Part shown: piece by piece, positions 1 through 8,526 of the stretch
Numbering within the stretch: the first letter of the stretch is position 1
Layout of the letters: every line of letters starts with the position of its first letter
From: Paenibacillus taichungensis
GTDB taxonomy: Bacteria > Bacillota > Bacilli > Paenibacillales > Paenibacillaceae
Assembly (NCBI RefSeq): GCF_003287275.1
Contig: NZ_QEVW01000018.1
Location: 1-64,000 of the forward strand
DNA length: 64,000 nucleotides
Reading direction: 5' to 3'
Program-made: the position numbers and the translations under genes
Notes under the pieces: model-generated
The model's database searches: none
What the model was told of the DNA's origin: nothing
The model's input: only the letters and a program-made list of their open reading frames with translations

Positions 1-1
1 G

Positions 2-172
2 GATGGAGAGAACTGGACAGTCTTGGGTTCAGGCTCGGCAAGAGCATTATCCCCAGAGGATTTTGTACACAAAATGTGCTTTACCGGAGCAGTGGTCGGA
101 CTCTATGCTACCGGCAATGGTAAGGTAAGTAGCACACCTGCCCATTTTGAGTGGTTCGAGTATGAGATCTAG
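2..172 (+). CDS. C-terminal end of a GH43 glycoside hydrolase (partial)
   Basis: Only the last 56 codons are inside the window, ending with TAG at 170-172. The translated tail contains FTGAVVGLYATGNG and ends in HFEWFEYEI, the closing strands of the C-terminal beta-sandwich domain of GH43 beta-xylosidases and arabinofuranosidases. I infer a two-domain GH43 enzyme acting on xylan or arabinan fragments. A complete GH43 gene follows on the same strand after a 340-base gap. The 5' end lies upstream of the window, so nothing can be said about its active site or export. Confidence 0.8.
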   Translation, partial: DGENWTVLGSGSARALSPEDFVHKMCFTGAVVGLYATGNGKVSSTPAHFEWFEYEI

Positions 173-307
173 CCAACGAGGCACCATTCAAGGGGTCATC
201 TAAGGGCACTTTTCACATCGCTGCAGCGGTGAATCTGAGTACATTTGAAAGCTAGCGCTCGTGGCTGGCATCTCTCTTCAACAACATCTATGCATTTGTC
301 ATTTTAT

Positions 308-348
308 AATAACCTTCTTGCCACTATCACTTTGGCATGGAGGTTATT
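308..348. other. Long interrupted hairpin
   Basis: Outer arms ATAACCT and AGGTTAT and inner arms TGCCA and TGGCA are separated by matching 3-base bulges around a loop of about 11 bases. There is no T-run after it, so it is a weak terminator candidate and may be another RNA or DNA structure. Confidence 0.45.
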
Positions 349-439
349 GTGTATTGCAAAATATACTTGAAGCTTTTATTAAGGAAGAAAGCGGTTTATT
401 TATCCTGTCGCTTACCTATTAAAACATGTAAAATGGGGG

Positions 440-453
440 TGACTGATCAGTCA
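440..453. promoter_or_regulatory. 14-bp perfect palindrome, candidate operator
   Basis: TGACTGATCAGTCA is perfectly self-complementary and lies 60 bases upstream of the GH43 start at 513. Its position suits an operator for a dimeric regulator. Which protein binds is unknown. Confidence 0.45.
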
Positions 454-512
454 TCTTATACATTTGCTTTTGACTTTACAATAACCTAAACAAAGTGAGG
501 TGTAATTACAGC

Positions 513-2045
513 ATGTATCACAATCCAATTATATGGGCTGATTACCCGGATCTTGATGTCATTCGCGTAGAAGATACCTATTACATGGTCAGTACAACAA
601 TGCACATGATGCCGGGTTGCGTCATCCTGCGTTCGTACGATCTGATCCATTGGGAAGTGGCAACCTATGTATATGACAGACTGGATGATACCCCAGCCCA
701 AAGACTGGAAGATGGCACGCACATCTATGGTAAAGGCATGTGGGCAGCTTCACTTCGGTATCATCAAGGGATGTTCTACGTGATCTTTGTAGCCAATGAT
801 ACGCGAAAAACGTATTTATACACGTCTGCATCCATTTCGGGGCCATGGGACAAACGCATCGTTGAGGGCTTTTATCATGATTGCTCCCTATTCTTTGACG
901 ATGATGATCGGGCATATTTGGTACATGGTAATGCCGAGATTCATCTGGTAGAGTTAAAGGCTGATCTATCAGGACCCAAACCGGGAGGGGCACAGCGTTT
1001 AATCGTGAAGGAGCGAAATCCTTACCATCTTGGTTACGAAGGTGCCCATTTCTACAAGGTTAATGGGAAGTATTATGTGTTCTTGATTCACATTTCCAAA
1101 GAGGTGGGACGAAGAACCCAGGCTTACTACATGGCGGATACGCTAGATGGTGAATTTGTCGGTGGGGAAGTATTTAACGATGATATGGGATATTTCAATT
1201 CAGGTGTTGCTCAAGGCGGTATAGTCGATACCCTGGGTGGGAACTGGTATGCCGTGTTATTTCAGGATCATGGTGCAGTAGGGCGTATTCCTGTAATCGT
1301 TCCCATGAATTTTAAAGACGGAATTCCCGTTTTTGCAAGCAACGCACCAAGAACAATAGATATTCCTAGCACAAGACCAGAATATCGTTACAGCCCGCTG
1401 GTAGGCAGTGACGATTTTGAGTATCACATCGGCGTGGACAGCAGAGTTCGTCTTCGTGATTTATGGCAATGGAACCACACGCCCCATGATGAGCTGTGGT
1501 CTGTAACCGAGAAGCATGGAGTGTACCGGATTCGGACCGGCCAGCTTAGCCCGAACCTTATTTATGCGGTGAACACATTGACCCAGCGCGCGATGGGGCC
1601 CGCTTGTAAGGTAAACGTCACCCTGGACGGCAGCGGTTTAAACGATGGTGATTATGCAGGGCTATGTTTCCTAATAGGCACATATGGCCTGATCGCGCTA
1701 ACGAGAGAGCAGGGAGAGTTCTACCTTGTCATGCAGGCACGGGAAAGTCAGGATTCCAGCATATTCGGCAATTTGATCGATGAGGAGCCTGCGAAGGAGC
1801 ATGCGCGGATTCGCGTAGCCGGACCAGTCGTTACACTCCAGGCATCAGGCCATTTCGTGAACAATCAGGATGAGTGTTCTTTTGCCTATCTCGATGGCAC
1901 GGAGTGGAAGCCACTCGGCATTTCCCACAAGATGTTCTACAAATTGGATCATTTCATGGGTTGCCGGATTGGCTTATTCTTGTATTCAACCCAGGTCATT
2001 GGAGGAACGGCTGATTTTTCGAATTTCAAATACGATATCATTTAG
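513..2045 (+). CDS. GH43 family beta-xylosidase / alpha-L-arabinofuranosidase
   Basis: The 510-residue product has no signal peptide and is probably cytoplasmic. The N-terminal five-bladed beta-propeller begins NPIIWADYPDLD, with D13 the likely general base. D123 (in HDCSLFF) fits the pKa-modulating Asp and E176 (in YEGAHFY) the general acid. Residues from about 310 to 510 form a beta-sandwich domain ending in a C-terminal motif similar to that of the partial gene upstream. I chose ATG at 513 because GTGAGGTG at 495-502 is its ribosome binding site; a GTG at 495 is in frame but is part of that site. The family hydrolyses xylo- or arabino-oligosaccharides; exact specificity cannot be read from sequence. 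A terminator follows at 2,074. Confidence 0.88.
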   Translation: MYHNPIIWADYPDLDVIRVEDTYYMVSTTMHMMPGCVILRSYDLIHWEVATYVYDRLDDTPAQRLEDGTHIYGKGMWAASLRYHQGMFYVIFVANDTRKTYLYTSASISGPWDKRIVEGFYHDCSLFFDDDDRAYLVHGNAEIHLVELKADLSGPKPGGAQRLIVKERNPYHLGYEGAHFYKVNGKYYVFLIHISKEVGRRTQAYYMADTLDGEFVGGEVFNDDMGYFNSGVAQGGIVDTLGGNWYAVLFQDHGAVGRIPVIVPMNFKDGIPVFASNAPRTIDIPSTRPEYRYSPLVGSDDFEYHIGVDSRVRLRDLWQWNHTPHDELWSVTEKHGVYRIRTGQLSPNLIYAVNTLTQRAMGPACKVNVTLDGSGLNDGDYAGLCFLIGTYGLIALTREQGEFYLVMQARESQDSSIFGNLIDEEPAKEHARIRVAGPVVTLQASGHFVNNQDECSFAYLDGTEWKPLGISHKMFYKLDHFMGCRIGLFLYSTQVIGGTADFSNFKYDII

Positions 2046-2073
2046 TCAGCTTACAACACGATGGTTATGGATA

Positions 2074-2096
2074 AAGTCGCCTGATGGCGGCTTTTT
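2074..2096 (+). terminator. Rho-independent terminator after GH43
   Basis: AAGTCGCC and GGCGGCTT form a stem with a TGAT loop, followed by TTT, 30 bases after the GH43 stop. Confidence 0.75.
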
Positions 2097-2192
2097 GTAC
2101 TCATATCGCCCAAGTTTGTTATACAATAATAGGATTCGAGATGATCCAACAAAATGGAGAACTCATTCCAGAAGAACTGGGGGCATGTCGCA

Positions 2193-3887
2193 GTGAATGA
2201 GAGATGGATTTACAGAGCAAGATGGACCTTAATTCTCCTCCTTTTGGTGTCCGTAGCTGCAGGCCTTTCGCAAGGAATTACAGTGCAACCGCAGTCTGTA
2301 CCTGTGGGGCAGCAGGGACAGAATCCTGGAGAAGATGGGAAATATGTACCACCGATAAAGGTCACTTTTGTCATGGAAACCGGGGAGGATCTGCTGCAAA
2401 TGATTGATCAGTTACCGGGTGAAAGTTTAGAGGATAATCGCTGGACCCACTTGTATGAAGAAGAATTGGGCATTCAGATTCATTATGACTGGATCGCAAC
2501 GGGTGATGTATATAATCAGAAGCTGGGCGTATCTCTCGCGGCAGGCCGTTTTCCGGATGTTGTCAAAGTAAATCCATATCAACTCAGGCAATTAAGCAAT
2601 GCGGGATTGATTGAAGACCTGACAGAAGTGTACCAGACGCATGCCTCTCCGCTTACGAAAAAAATATTGGAGGCTGAGGGAAGAGGTGCATTCGATGCGG
2701 CCACAATTGACGGCAGACTGATGGCGATCCCGGAATCGTCTTCTGCCATCGAAACAGCACAATACCTGTGGATCAGAAGTGATTGGCTGGAAAAAATGGA
2801 CCTGCTGCCACCTGAAACGATGGAAGATGTTCTGCAGATATCTAAAGCGTTTACAAAAGGAGACCCCGATGGAAACGGGAAGCAGGATACCTATGGACTT
2901 GCAATGACGAGTTATTTGTGGGACCCCGTTATGGGTGTATCTGGATTCATGGCCGGTTACGGAGCTTACCCGAACATATGGATTAAGGATAAGGAGGGCA
3001 ATCTGGCTTACGGTGGCATACAACCGGAGGTAAGAAAAGCACTGAAGGTGTTACAGACATTATACCTTGAAGGCCAGCTTGATCCCGAATTTGCCTACAA
3101 AAACGGAAGCAAGGAGTATCGCCTGATTCAGGACGGTAAAATTGGCATGCTCTATGGTGAACAGTGGACCCCATTCATGCTTCAGACCACGCGCGACAGG
3201 GACCCGAATGCGGAATGGCAAGCTTATCCCCTTGTGGCTGAGTCGGGAAGAGGCATATTGGTGCCGCTCCGTTCCAATACAGGACAATACTTCGCAGTAA
3301 GGAAAGGATTTGCACATCCTGAGGTCGTCGTAAAGCTTATGAATCTGCATTTGGATAAAAACTGGGGTGAGCAAGCCGAGTATGAAACGTACTACAATGA
3401 CGATTCACGCGCCGTGTGGATGCTTTCGCCGGTAACCCCTTTTCCAGGTATGAAAAACATGAATGCTTACAGAGACATTCGTGATGCCAGAAAGAGAGGG
3501 GATTTCTCGAGCCTGGAGAACGAAGCCCTTGCGATCCACAAACGAATTGTTGCTTTTGAGTCAGAGGGCTTAAAAAGTGGATGGGGTTGGAAACAGACTT
3601 ATGGATCCTTGGGAGCCTTTAGTATTGCCGATGCCTATGACCGGAATGGACAACTTCTATATGACGAGTATACCGGCGGAATAACCGAAACTATGGTTGA
3701 TCGACAGCTTATTCTTCGAGACCTTCAGCTTGAAGCATACATGAATATCATTCTTGGTTCACCCATCGAAGAATTCGATCAGTTCGTGAACGATTGGTAC
3801 AAACTGGGGGGGGAAGAAATTACATCGGAGGTGAATGCGTGGTTCAGAGTCAATGTTGCAAGGAATCATCCAGCATCTGCCTCCTAG
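2193..3887 (+). CDS. Extracellular solute-binding protein (LplA/YtcQ type), orphan
   Basis: The 564-residue product is a family-1 sugar-binding protein, shown by the long two-lobed fold, the DPDGNGKQDTYGL calcium-loop-like motif near residue 225 and the typical RSDWLEKMDLLPPET segment. The N-terminus is basic followed by a hydrophobic run (LILLLLVSVAAG) but has no lipobox Cys, so it may stay anchored by an uncleaved signal or be secreted. GTG at 2193 is preferred because GGGGG lies 9 bases upstream; an ATG at 2154 is also in frame. No permease genes accompany it. Only 48 bases downstream lie a sensor kinase and response regulator, so it may act as a sugar-sensing partner of the kinase rather than as an importer component. 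That role is inference. Confidence 0.85.
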   Translation: MNERWIYRARWTLILLLLVSVAAGLSQGITVQPQSVPVGQQGQNPGEDGKYVPPIKVTFVMETGEDLLQMIDQLPGESLEDNRWTHLYEEELGIQIHYDWIATGDVYNQKLGVSLAAGRFPDVVKVNPYQLRQLSNAGLIEDLTEVYQTHASPLTKKILEAEGRGAFDAATIDGRLMAIPESSSAIETAQYLWIRSDWLEKMDLLPPETMEDVLQISKAFTKGDPDGNGKQDTYGLAMTSYLWDPVMGVSGFMAGYGAYPNIWIKDKEGNLAYGGIQPEVRKALKVLQTLYLEGQLDPEFAYKNGSKEYRLIQDGKIGMLYGEQWTPFMLQTTRDRDPNAEWQAYPLVAESGRGILVPLRSNTGQYFAVRKGFAHPEVVVKLMNLHLDKNWGEQAEYETYYNDDSRAVWMLSPVTPFPGMKNMNAYRDIRDARKRGDFSSLENEALAIHKRIVAFESEGLKSGWGWKQTYGSLGAFSIADAYDRNGQLLYDEYTGGITETMVDRQLILRDLQLEAYMNIILGSPIEEFDQFVNDWYKLGGEEITSEVNAWFRVNVARNHPASAS

Positions 3888-3935
3888 AATTAACCCGGAA
3901 TCCTTTTTCAGCCAGGTGCACAGGAGGTGAACGGA

Positions 3936-5690
3936 TTGTTTAGAATTCCTGCCCAGTCGTGGTTCAACAGCATATTTGCAAGATTAATCATGACCTATCT
4001 GGTTTTTGTGATTCCTCTGATCCTTCTGGGAGTTTATTTGTATCATTGGAGTTACGATACGGCAAGCGAGGAAATATCCCTGTCGACGGATCGGCGCCTG
4101 AACCAATTTGCCATGGAGCTTAACAGGGAGATTGAATGGTTGGAGCTTCAGCAGTTTGATATCGCTGAGGACCGCAAACTGAACCGGATTGCCATTCTCT
4201 GGAACATGATGGACCAAGTGGAAAGACGTGAAACGTTGAATTATTTATCTGAGCGACTGGCCTCTTTCAAGAACAGCAGTGCTTACATCAAGAACGTTTA
4301 CGTACATATCCCTGCAGTCAACAAGAGCATATCGGCAGTGCAAGGCATTGATGACTTCGATCATGATTCCTTTAGTTACTTTAGCTCAAATCTTGAAGGG
4401 AAAGGCGTTCGCTTTACTGTAAAAAGTGACAACCTGAACCTTAGCGCTGTTCGGCTACCAGGCAAGCGAGGAGAGGCCCCCCTGTTTGTGGTCCAAGTGG
4501 AACTGGATACCGCCAAATTTCAAAATGAATTGTCACAACTCAATCTGTATCCCGAGAGTGCAACGTTGCTGATCGAGAATCAAACAGGGCATGCCATCTC
4601 AGACCAGCAGCAGCGTGACGTCATTCTGTCCAGTCACCGTAAATATAGTCTTACAAATCAGCATGACAATTTTCAGGTGAACGTGGAGGGAACCTTATAT
4701 CATGTGAATCAGCTTCATATGAATACCTTGGGCTTGTCCGTAGCCACTTATTTGCCGGAGAAAATCGTAACCAAACCCCTTAGCAAATTTGTTCAGTGGG
4801 CCTGGATCTTTGCCATCACTTCATTCATCGCCATTGCGGCTTATCTGTACTCCAGTTACAAGCTGATCCACATTCCGCTGTTGCTGCTTGTCAAAAGATT
4901 CAAGAAAATGGAGGGGGGCGTGCTGGATATTCCGATCAACCATCATCGTAAAGACGAATTTGGTTTTCTGTACAGTCGTTTCAATCATATGATTGAAAAT
5001 CTTCAGCAGTTGATTGACCGTGATTTCAAAAAGACAATGATGATGCAGCGGGCCGAATTGAGACAGCTTCAATCCCAGATTAATCCGCATTTTCTGTACA
5101 ATAGCTTCTTTATTCTGAACTCGCTCGCCAGAACAGGAGACACGGAACGCATTGAACAATTTACAAATATGCTTGGCGTATATTTTCGCTTCATCACCCG
5201 AAACGAAACAGATCATGTGACTTTGAAGGAGGAAGTGGAACATTCACGAATCTATACCGAAATTCAGCAATTAAGATTCTCCAGACGAATCAAGGTGGAT
5301 TTCGGGCAAGTCCCCCCAGGAATGGAACAAATTCAGGTGCCCAGGCTGATTATTCAGCCGATTATCGAGAATGCTTACGAGCATAGTCTTGAAAAGAACA
5401 CGAGTATGGGTTTCTTGCGCGTACAATTCCGCATGGAAGCAAACTATGTCGAATTCATCGTGGAAGACAACGGTATGGAGCTGCAGATGGAAGACATTGA
5501 GCTTCTCAAAGAGCGATTGCACAATGAAACTGGCACGGATGAAATGACCGGATTAATGAATATTCACAGACGTCTCATATTGACCTACGGGGAAAGAAGC
5601 GGCCTTTTTCTCTCCCGGAGTGAGCTGCAGGGATTGAAAGTCGCAGTACGAATTCAACAGAAGGAAGGGGATCAGATAACGAATGTATAG
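3936..5690 (+). CDS. YesM-type sensor histidine kinase
   Basis: The 584-residue membrane kinase has TM1 near residues 10-35, an extracellular sensor region to about 285, TM2 near 288-310, a HAMP segment, then a His_kinase domain with the phospho-acceptor His385 in QINPHFLYN. The ATPase domain shows the N-box PIIENAYEHS and a VEDNG motif. The start is taken as TTG at 3936 because AGGAGG at 3922-3927 lies 8 bases upstream; the in-frame GTG at 3927 overlaps that site. The stop overlaps the regulator gene by 8 bases, so the two are co-translated. The family senses extracellular sugars and phosphorylates AraC-type response regulators. The upstream solute-binding protein is a likely input partner. 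Confidence 0.92.
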   Translation: MFRIPAQSWFNSIFARLIMTYLVFVIPLILLGVYLYHWSYDTASEEISLSTDRRLNQFAMELNREIEWLELQQFDIAEDRKLNRIAILWNMMDQVERRETLNYLSERLASFKNSSAYIKNVYVHIPAVNKSISAVQGIDDFDHDSFSYFSSNLEGKGVRFTVKSDNLNLSAVRLPGKRGEAPLFVVQVELDTAKFQNELSQLNLYPESATLLIENQTGHAISDQQQRDVILSSHRKYSLTNQHDNFQVNVEGTLYHVNQLHMNTLGLSVATYLPEKIVTKPLSKFVQWAWIFAITSFIAIAAYLYSSYKLIHIPLLLLVKRFKKMEGGVLDIPINHHRKDEFGFLYSRFNHMIENLQQLIDRDFKKTMMMQRAELRQLQSQINPHFLYNSFFILNSLARTGDTERIEQFTNMLGVYFRFITRNETDHVTLKEEVEHSRIYTEIQQLRFSRRIKVDFGQVPPGMEQIQVPRLIIQPIIENAYEHSLEKNTSMGFLRVQFRMEANYVEFIVEDNGMELQMEDIELLKERLHNETGTDEMTGLMNIHRRLILTYGERSGLFLSRSELQGLKVAVRIQQKEGDQITNV

Positions 5691-7305
5691 ACTTCTGATC
5701 GTGGATGACGAGGAGATTATAACGGATAGTCTGTATGAGACGTTCGCCAGACATATGCCTGACAAACTTGATGTCTGTAAAGCCTACTCTGCTGCGGAGG
5801 CACTGACCTGGATGCGACGCTCGAGGATTGACATTGTGCTGACAGACATACGCATGCCGGGAATAAGCGGACTGGAATTGACTGAGGAAATACAGTCCCG
5901 ATGGCCACAATGTCGTGTTATTTTTCTGACAGGACACAGCGATTTTGATTATGCGTATAAGGCTTTTCAAATGACCAATGTGCGGTATTTACTCAAAACG
6001 GAGGGCTATGACAAAGTAATGACTGTCGTCGATCAGGTGATGGAAGAGATTCGGCAAAGTTACAGCATGAATGAAATGCTGGAACAGTCGCTTGAGATTA
6101 CCTCAAGATTGGCCGCGTTGCAACAGGAGGAATATGTGCGTAAGCTTCTTCAGAAATGTACACCGACCGATTCCTTGCATGAGATACAAGCTGAACTCAC
6201 CCGAAGAAACATCGGATTACAAGTAGAATCCCCGGTGTATCTGGTGCTTGGTCGATTCAACAAGCCGCCTGGAGACCATGCTGATCTGGAACACGTTCAA
6301 GCATCGGTACGAGTTATCGGATCTTCTTTTATTCGTGAACATGCGGTAAATACAAGTGTAACAGATCATTATGGTGATGCAGTCTGGTTGCTTCAACCCA
6401 AGAGGGAGAATGCTAGCCCAGACGATCACTTTGTCACATATGTCGAGGGCACATTGGAACTTGTGCAGGAAGCTTGCCAGTCTTCGTTAGGCGTATCTAT
6501 TGCTTTTACTTTAAGTGGACAGGGCTATCAATGGTCCCAAATTCCAAGCCAATATGAACGTCTGCGGTTACTACAGTGGATGAAGATTGGAGACGGGGTA
6601 TCCATGGTGTTAACGGATAAAACAGAAGAACCTGCTATGGGTACTTCCAAGGAGTCCGTGCGCATTTCAAACCGGATTGAGTTGATGTCGGGTTATTTGG
6701 AAACCGGAAGATTCCAGTCTTTTTATGATGTTTTTGAAGAGCTGGCAAATGAACTGCTGCAACAGGAAGTGATTATGGAACGTGCGATGGAAACGTACTA
6801 TCATCTGGCACTGATGCTGTATTCAACATTCAATCGTTGGGGGCTCCGTCACCAAATTCCTGATCAGCGGAGCCTGCTTCATCTCGGAGATTATCGCAGT
6901 ATGAAGGATGCCGTGTATCATCTGTACCGCGCAGCAGATGAGCTGGTGCACTTTAAGCAATCGAACGAAGAGGAACGAGCTAACCTGGTGACCCAGACGA
7001 TATGCAGCTATATTAAGAATAACCTTGAAAAGGATCTATCCCTAGTTCGACTGGCTGAATTGAATCATTTCAACCCGTCCTATCTATCCCGTTTCTTTAA
7101 GCAGGAAACGGGAATCAACTTGTCCGAGTTTATTGACGATTGCCGAATTCGGAGAGCCAAGGAACTGCTAGGCAATACGGATCTTATGGTGCGCGAGGTA
7201 GCACTGCAAGTCGGTTATGAGGCAGCTCATTCATTTACCCGACTGTTTAAGAAGCTGACGGGCATGACACCTCAAGAATACCGTGAATCCACACTGGTGA
7301 GTTAG
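5683..7305 (+). CDS. YesN-type response regulator (REC + AraC HTH)
   Basis: The 540-residue cytoplasmic regulator has an N-terminal receiver with the acidic pair VDDEE, phospho-acceptor D55 in LTDIRMPG and a conserved Lys in LLKT. The middle, about 180-400, is a poorly conserved linker. The C-terminal 100 residues hold two AraC-type helix-turn-helix motifs (LVRLAELNHFNPSYLSRFFK and VREVALQVGYEAAHSFTRLF). The start overlaps the kinase stop. It should activate carbohydrate genes nearby when phosphorylated by the kinase; targets are not visible directly. Confidence 0.93.
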   Translation: MYRLLIVDDEEIITDSLYETFARHMPDKLDVCKAYSAAEALTWMRRSRIDIVLTDIRMPGISGLELTEEIQSRWPQCRVIFLTGHSDFDYAYKAFQMTNVRYLLKTEGYDKVMTVVDQVMEEIRQSYSMNEMLEQSLEITSRLAALQQEEYVRKLLQKCTPTDSLHEIQAELTRRNIGLQVESPVYLVLGRFNKPPGDHADLEHVQASVRVIGSSFIREHAVNTSVTDHYGDAVWLLQPKRENASPDDHFVTYVEGTLELVQEACQSSLGVSIAFTLSGQGYQWSQIPSQYERLRLLQWMKIGDGVSMVLTDKTEEPAMGTSKESVRISNRIELMSGYLETGRFQSFYDVFEELANELLQQEVIMERAMETYYHLALMLYSTFNRWGLRHQIPDQRSLLHLGDYRSMKDAVYHLYRAADELVHFKQSNEEERANLVTQTICSYIKNNLEKDLSLVRLAELNHFNPSYLSRFFKQETGINLSEFIDDCRIRRAKELLGNTDLMVREVALQVGYEAAHSFTRLFKKLTGMTPQEYRESTLVS

Positions 7306-7393
7306 ACAGTCAGACTTTCCTCCAGTTTGATTAGTCAGGTAAGTAACCGCTTGGTATGATAGCCTTCATTGCATTTCAAAGGAAGCGGACACG

Positions 7394-7430
7394 CAAAAAA
7401 ACGCAGGCAACAGCTCCTGCGTTTTTTTAC
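7394..7430. terminator. Bidirectional terminator
   Basis: ACGCAGG (7401-7407) pairs with CCTGCGT (7416-7422). The stem is flanked by an A-run on the left and a T-run on the right, so it can end both the regulator operon and the convergent AraC gene. Confidence 0.85.
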
Positions 7431-7486
7431 GCTTTTTAACGGGAGATTTGAATGGTTTAGTGCACAGAAGAGGAAATCCTCACGGA

Positions 7487-8251
7487 CTAAGCGGTATGAG
7501 TTTTCTGTCTTCGATATGCATTGGGGCTCGATCCGGTATACGATTTGAACTTTTTGTAAAACCAATCAATATCTTTGTAACCAACCTCTACGGCTATTTC
7601 GTATATTCGCAGACTGGTAGATGACAGAAGCTGCTTGGCCTTTTCCATTCGCTGTTGCAGCATGTAATCAGTAAAAGACATTTTTTCTTCCAATCTAAAC
7701 TTTTGTCCGAGGTATGCACAATTAAAATGGAGCATATCTGAGATTTTCTTGAGTGTAATTTCGTCGCCAAGATGATCACGTACATAAGCTTTGATAATAC
7801 GGATCACATGGTTTGACTCCAGCACTTTGCCGTTGAGATGAATGGGCGGTTTGACGGGCGGACTTTTTACTACAGGTTCGGGTTCCAGACAAGTCCTGAG
7901 TCTGTGCAAACTGTGAAGCAAAGCCGAGGAACTGACCGGACATGGCAAATAATCATTCACCTGATACGTTAATGCCTTCCGCACAAGTCTGAAGTGATCT
8001 CTTCCGCCGAGCAGTAGGATCGGAACATTACTTTTTTTTCGTATGTAATGACATAGCCATAGCCCTGCCGTATCACACTGCTCCGTATGTACAACAACGA
8101 CTGAAAAATGTTGTTCAGATAACGCGGTCAAGGCCGCAGAGGAAGAGAACACACAATCCCCAATGACATATTCCGATTTGTTATGGCTCAGCAGGTGTCG
8201 AAACTCTCTGCACAACCGGCGGCTATAATCCACAAGCAACATATTGTACAC
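7487..8251 (-). CDS. AraC-family regulator with degenerate receiver domain
   Basis: The 254-residue product has an N-terminal CheY-like fold followed by an AraC DNA-binding domain (ITLKKISDMLHFNCAYLGQKF and IYEIAVEVGYKDIDWFYKKF). The receiver looks non-phosphorylatable: the end of the third strand reads VVVVHTEQCD, with His where the acceptor Asp is expected, and the N-terminal acidic pair is reduced to one Asp (LLVDYS). No sensor kinase lies next to it. GTG at 8251 is chosen because AGGTGAGG lies about 9 bases upstream; GTG at 8266 and ATG at 8242 are in-frame alternatives. It is divergent from the large importer operon at 8527 and is the best candidate for its local regulator, possibly responding to a ligand or protein contact. 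Confidence 0.85.
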   Translation of the reverse strand: MYNMLLVDYSRRLCREFRHLLSHNKSEYVIGDCVFSSSAALTALSEQHFSVVVVHTEQCDTAGLWLCHYIRKKSNVPILLLGGRDHFRLVRKALTYQVNDYLPCPVSSSALLHSLHRLRTCLEPEPVVKSPPVKPPIHLNGKVLESNHVIRIIKAYVRDHLGDEITLKKISDMLHFNCAYLGQKFRLEEKMSFTDYMLQQRMEKAKQLLSSTSLRIYEIAVEVGYKDIDWFYKKFKSYTGSSPNAYRRQKTHTA

Positions 8252-8331
8252 GAAACATGACCTCACCTTCTCATGAACTCTTCAATCCAAAGTCATTTTA
8301 AAATAAGGATTAATTCCATTATGGGAACAAA

Positions 8332-8345
8332 AGAAAGCGCATACA
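8332..8345. promoter_or_regulatory. Weak cre-like site
   Basis: AGAAAGCGCATACA matches 12 of 14 positions of the CcpA consensus TGWAANCGNTNWCA. It lies upstream of the large importer operon and between the divergent genes. The mismatch at an inner T makes it a weak candidate. Confidence 0.3.
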
Positions 8346-8403
8346 ATGTGCATTTCTTGCAGAAAGTTCATTTCTTTACCAATTGAAAGGGAAAATTCCC
8401 ATG

Positions 8404-8431
8404 TTCACTGAAAAGTACGGCAATCTATAAT
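8404..8431 (+). promoter_or_regulatory. Candidate sigma-A promoter of the large importer operon
   Basis: TTCACT and TATAAT are separated by 16 bases, about 95 bases upstream of the first start codon at 8527. The -35 element is imperfect. Just upstream is the small inverted repeat GGGAA/TTCCC. Confidence 0.4.
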
Positions 8432-8526
8432 CAGTCAGGGTAAATATCTGTTTTTTAGCGGGTTGTTTGCGCTTTCATATGAGAGATACACTGTGGGAGC
8501 AAACGACACATTCAGGGGGGAAGACG

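Larger units (their letters stand above)
173..512. other. Intergenic region between two GH43 genes
   Basis: No convincing ORF lies in these 340 bases. They hold a long interrupted hairpin at 308-348 and a 14-base perfect palindrome at 440-453, listed separately. The region probably carries the end of the upstream transcript and the promoter of the GH43 gene at 513. Confidence 0.6.

Noticed and set aside
400..413. Possible cre site in AGAAAGCGGTTTAT upstream of GH43
   Set aside because: Only 11 of 14 positions match and the conserved CA at the end is lost.
622..993. 123-codon minus-strand frame inside the GH43 gene
   Set aside because: Shadow of the GH43 coding frame; no ribosome binding site and no domain.
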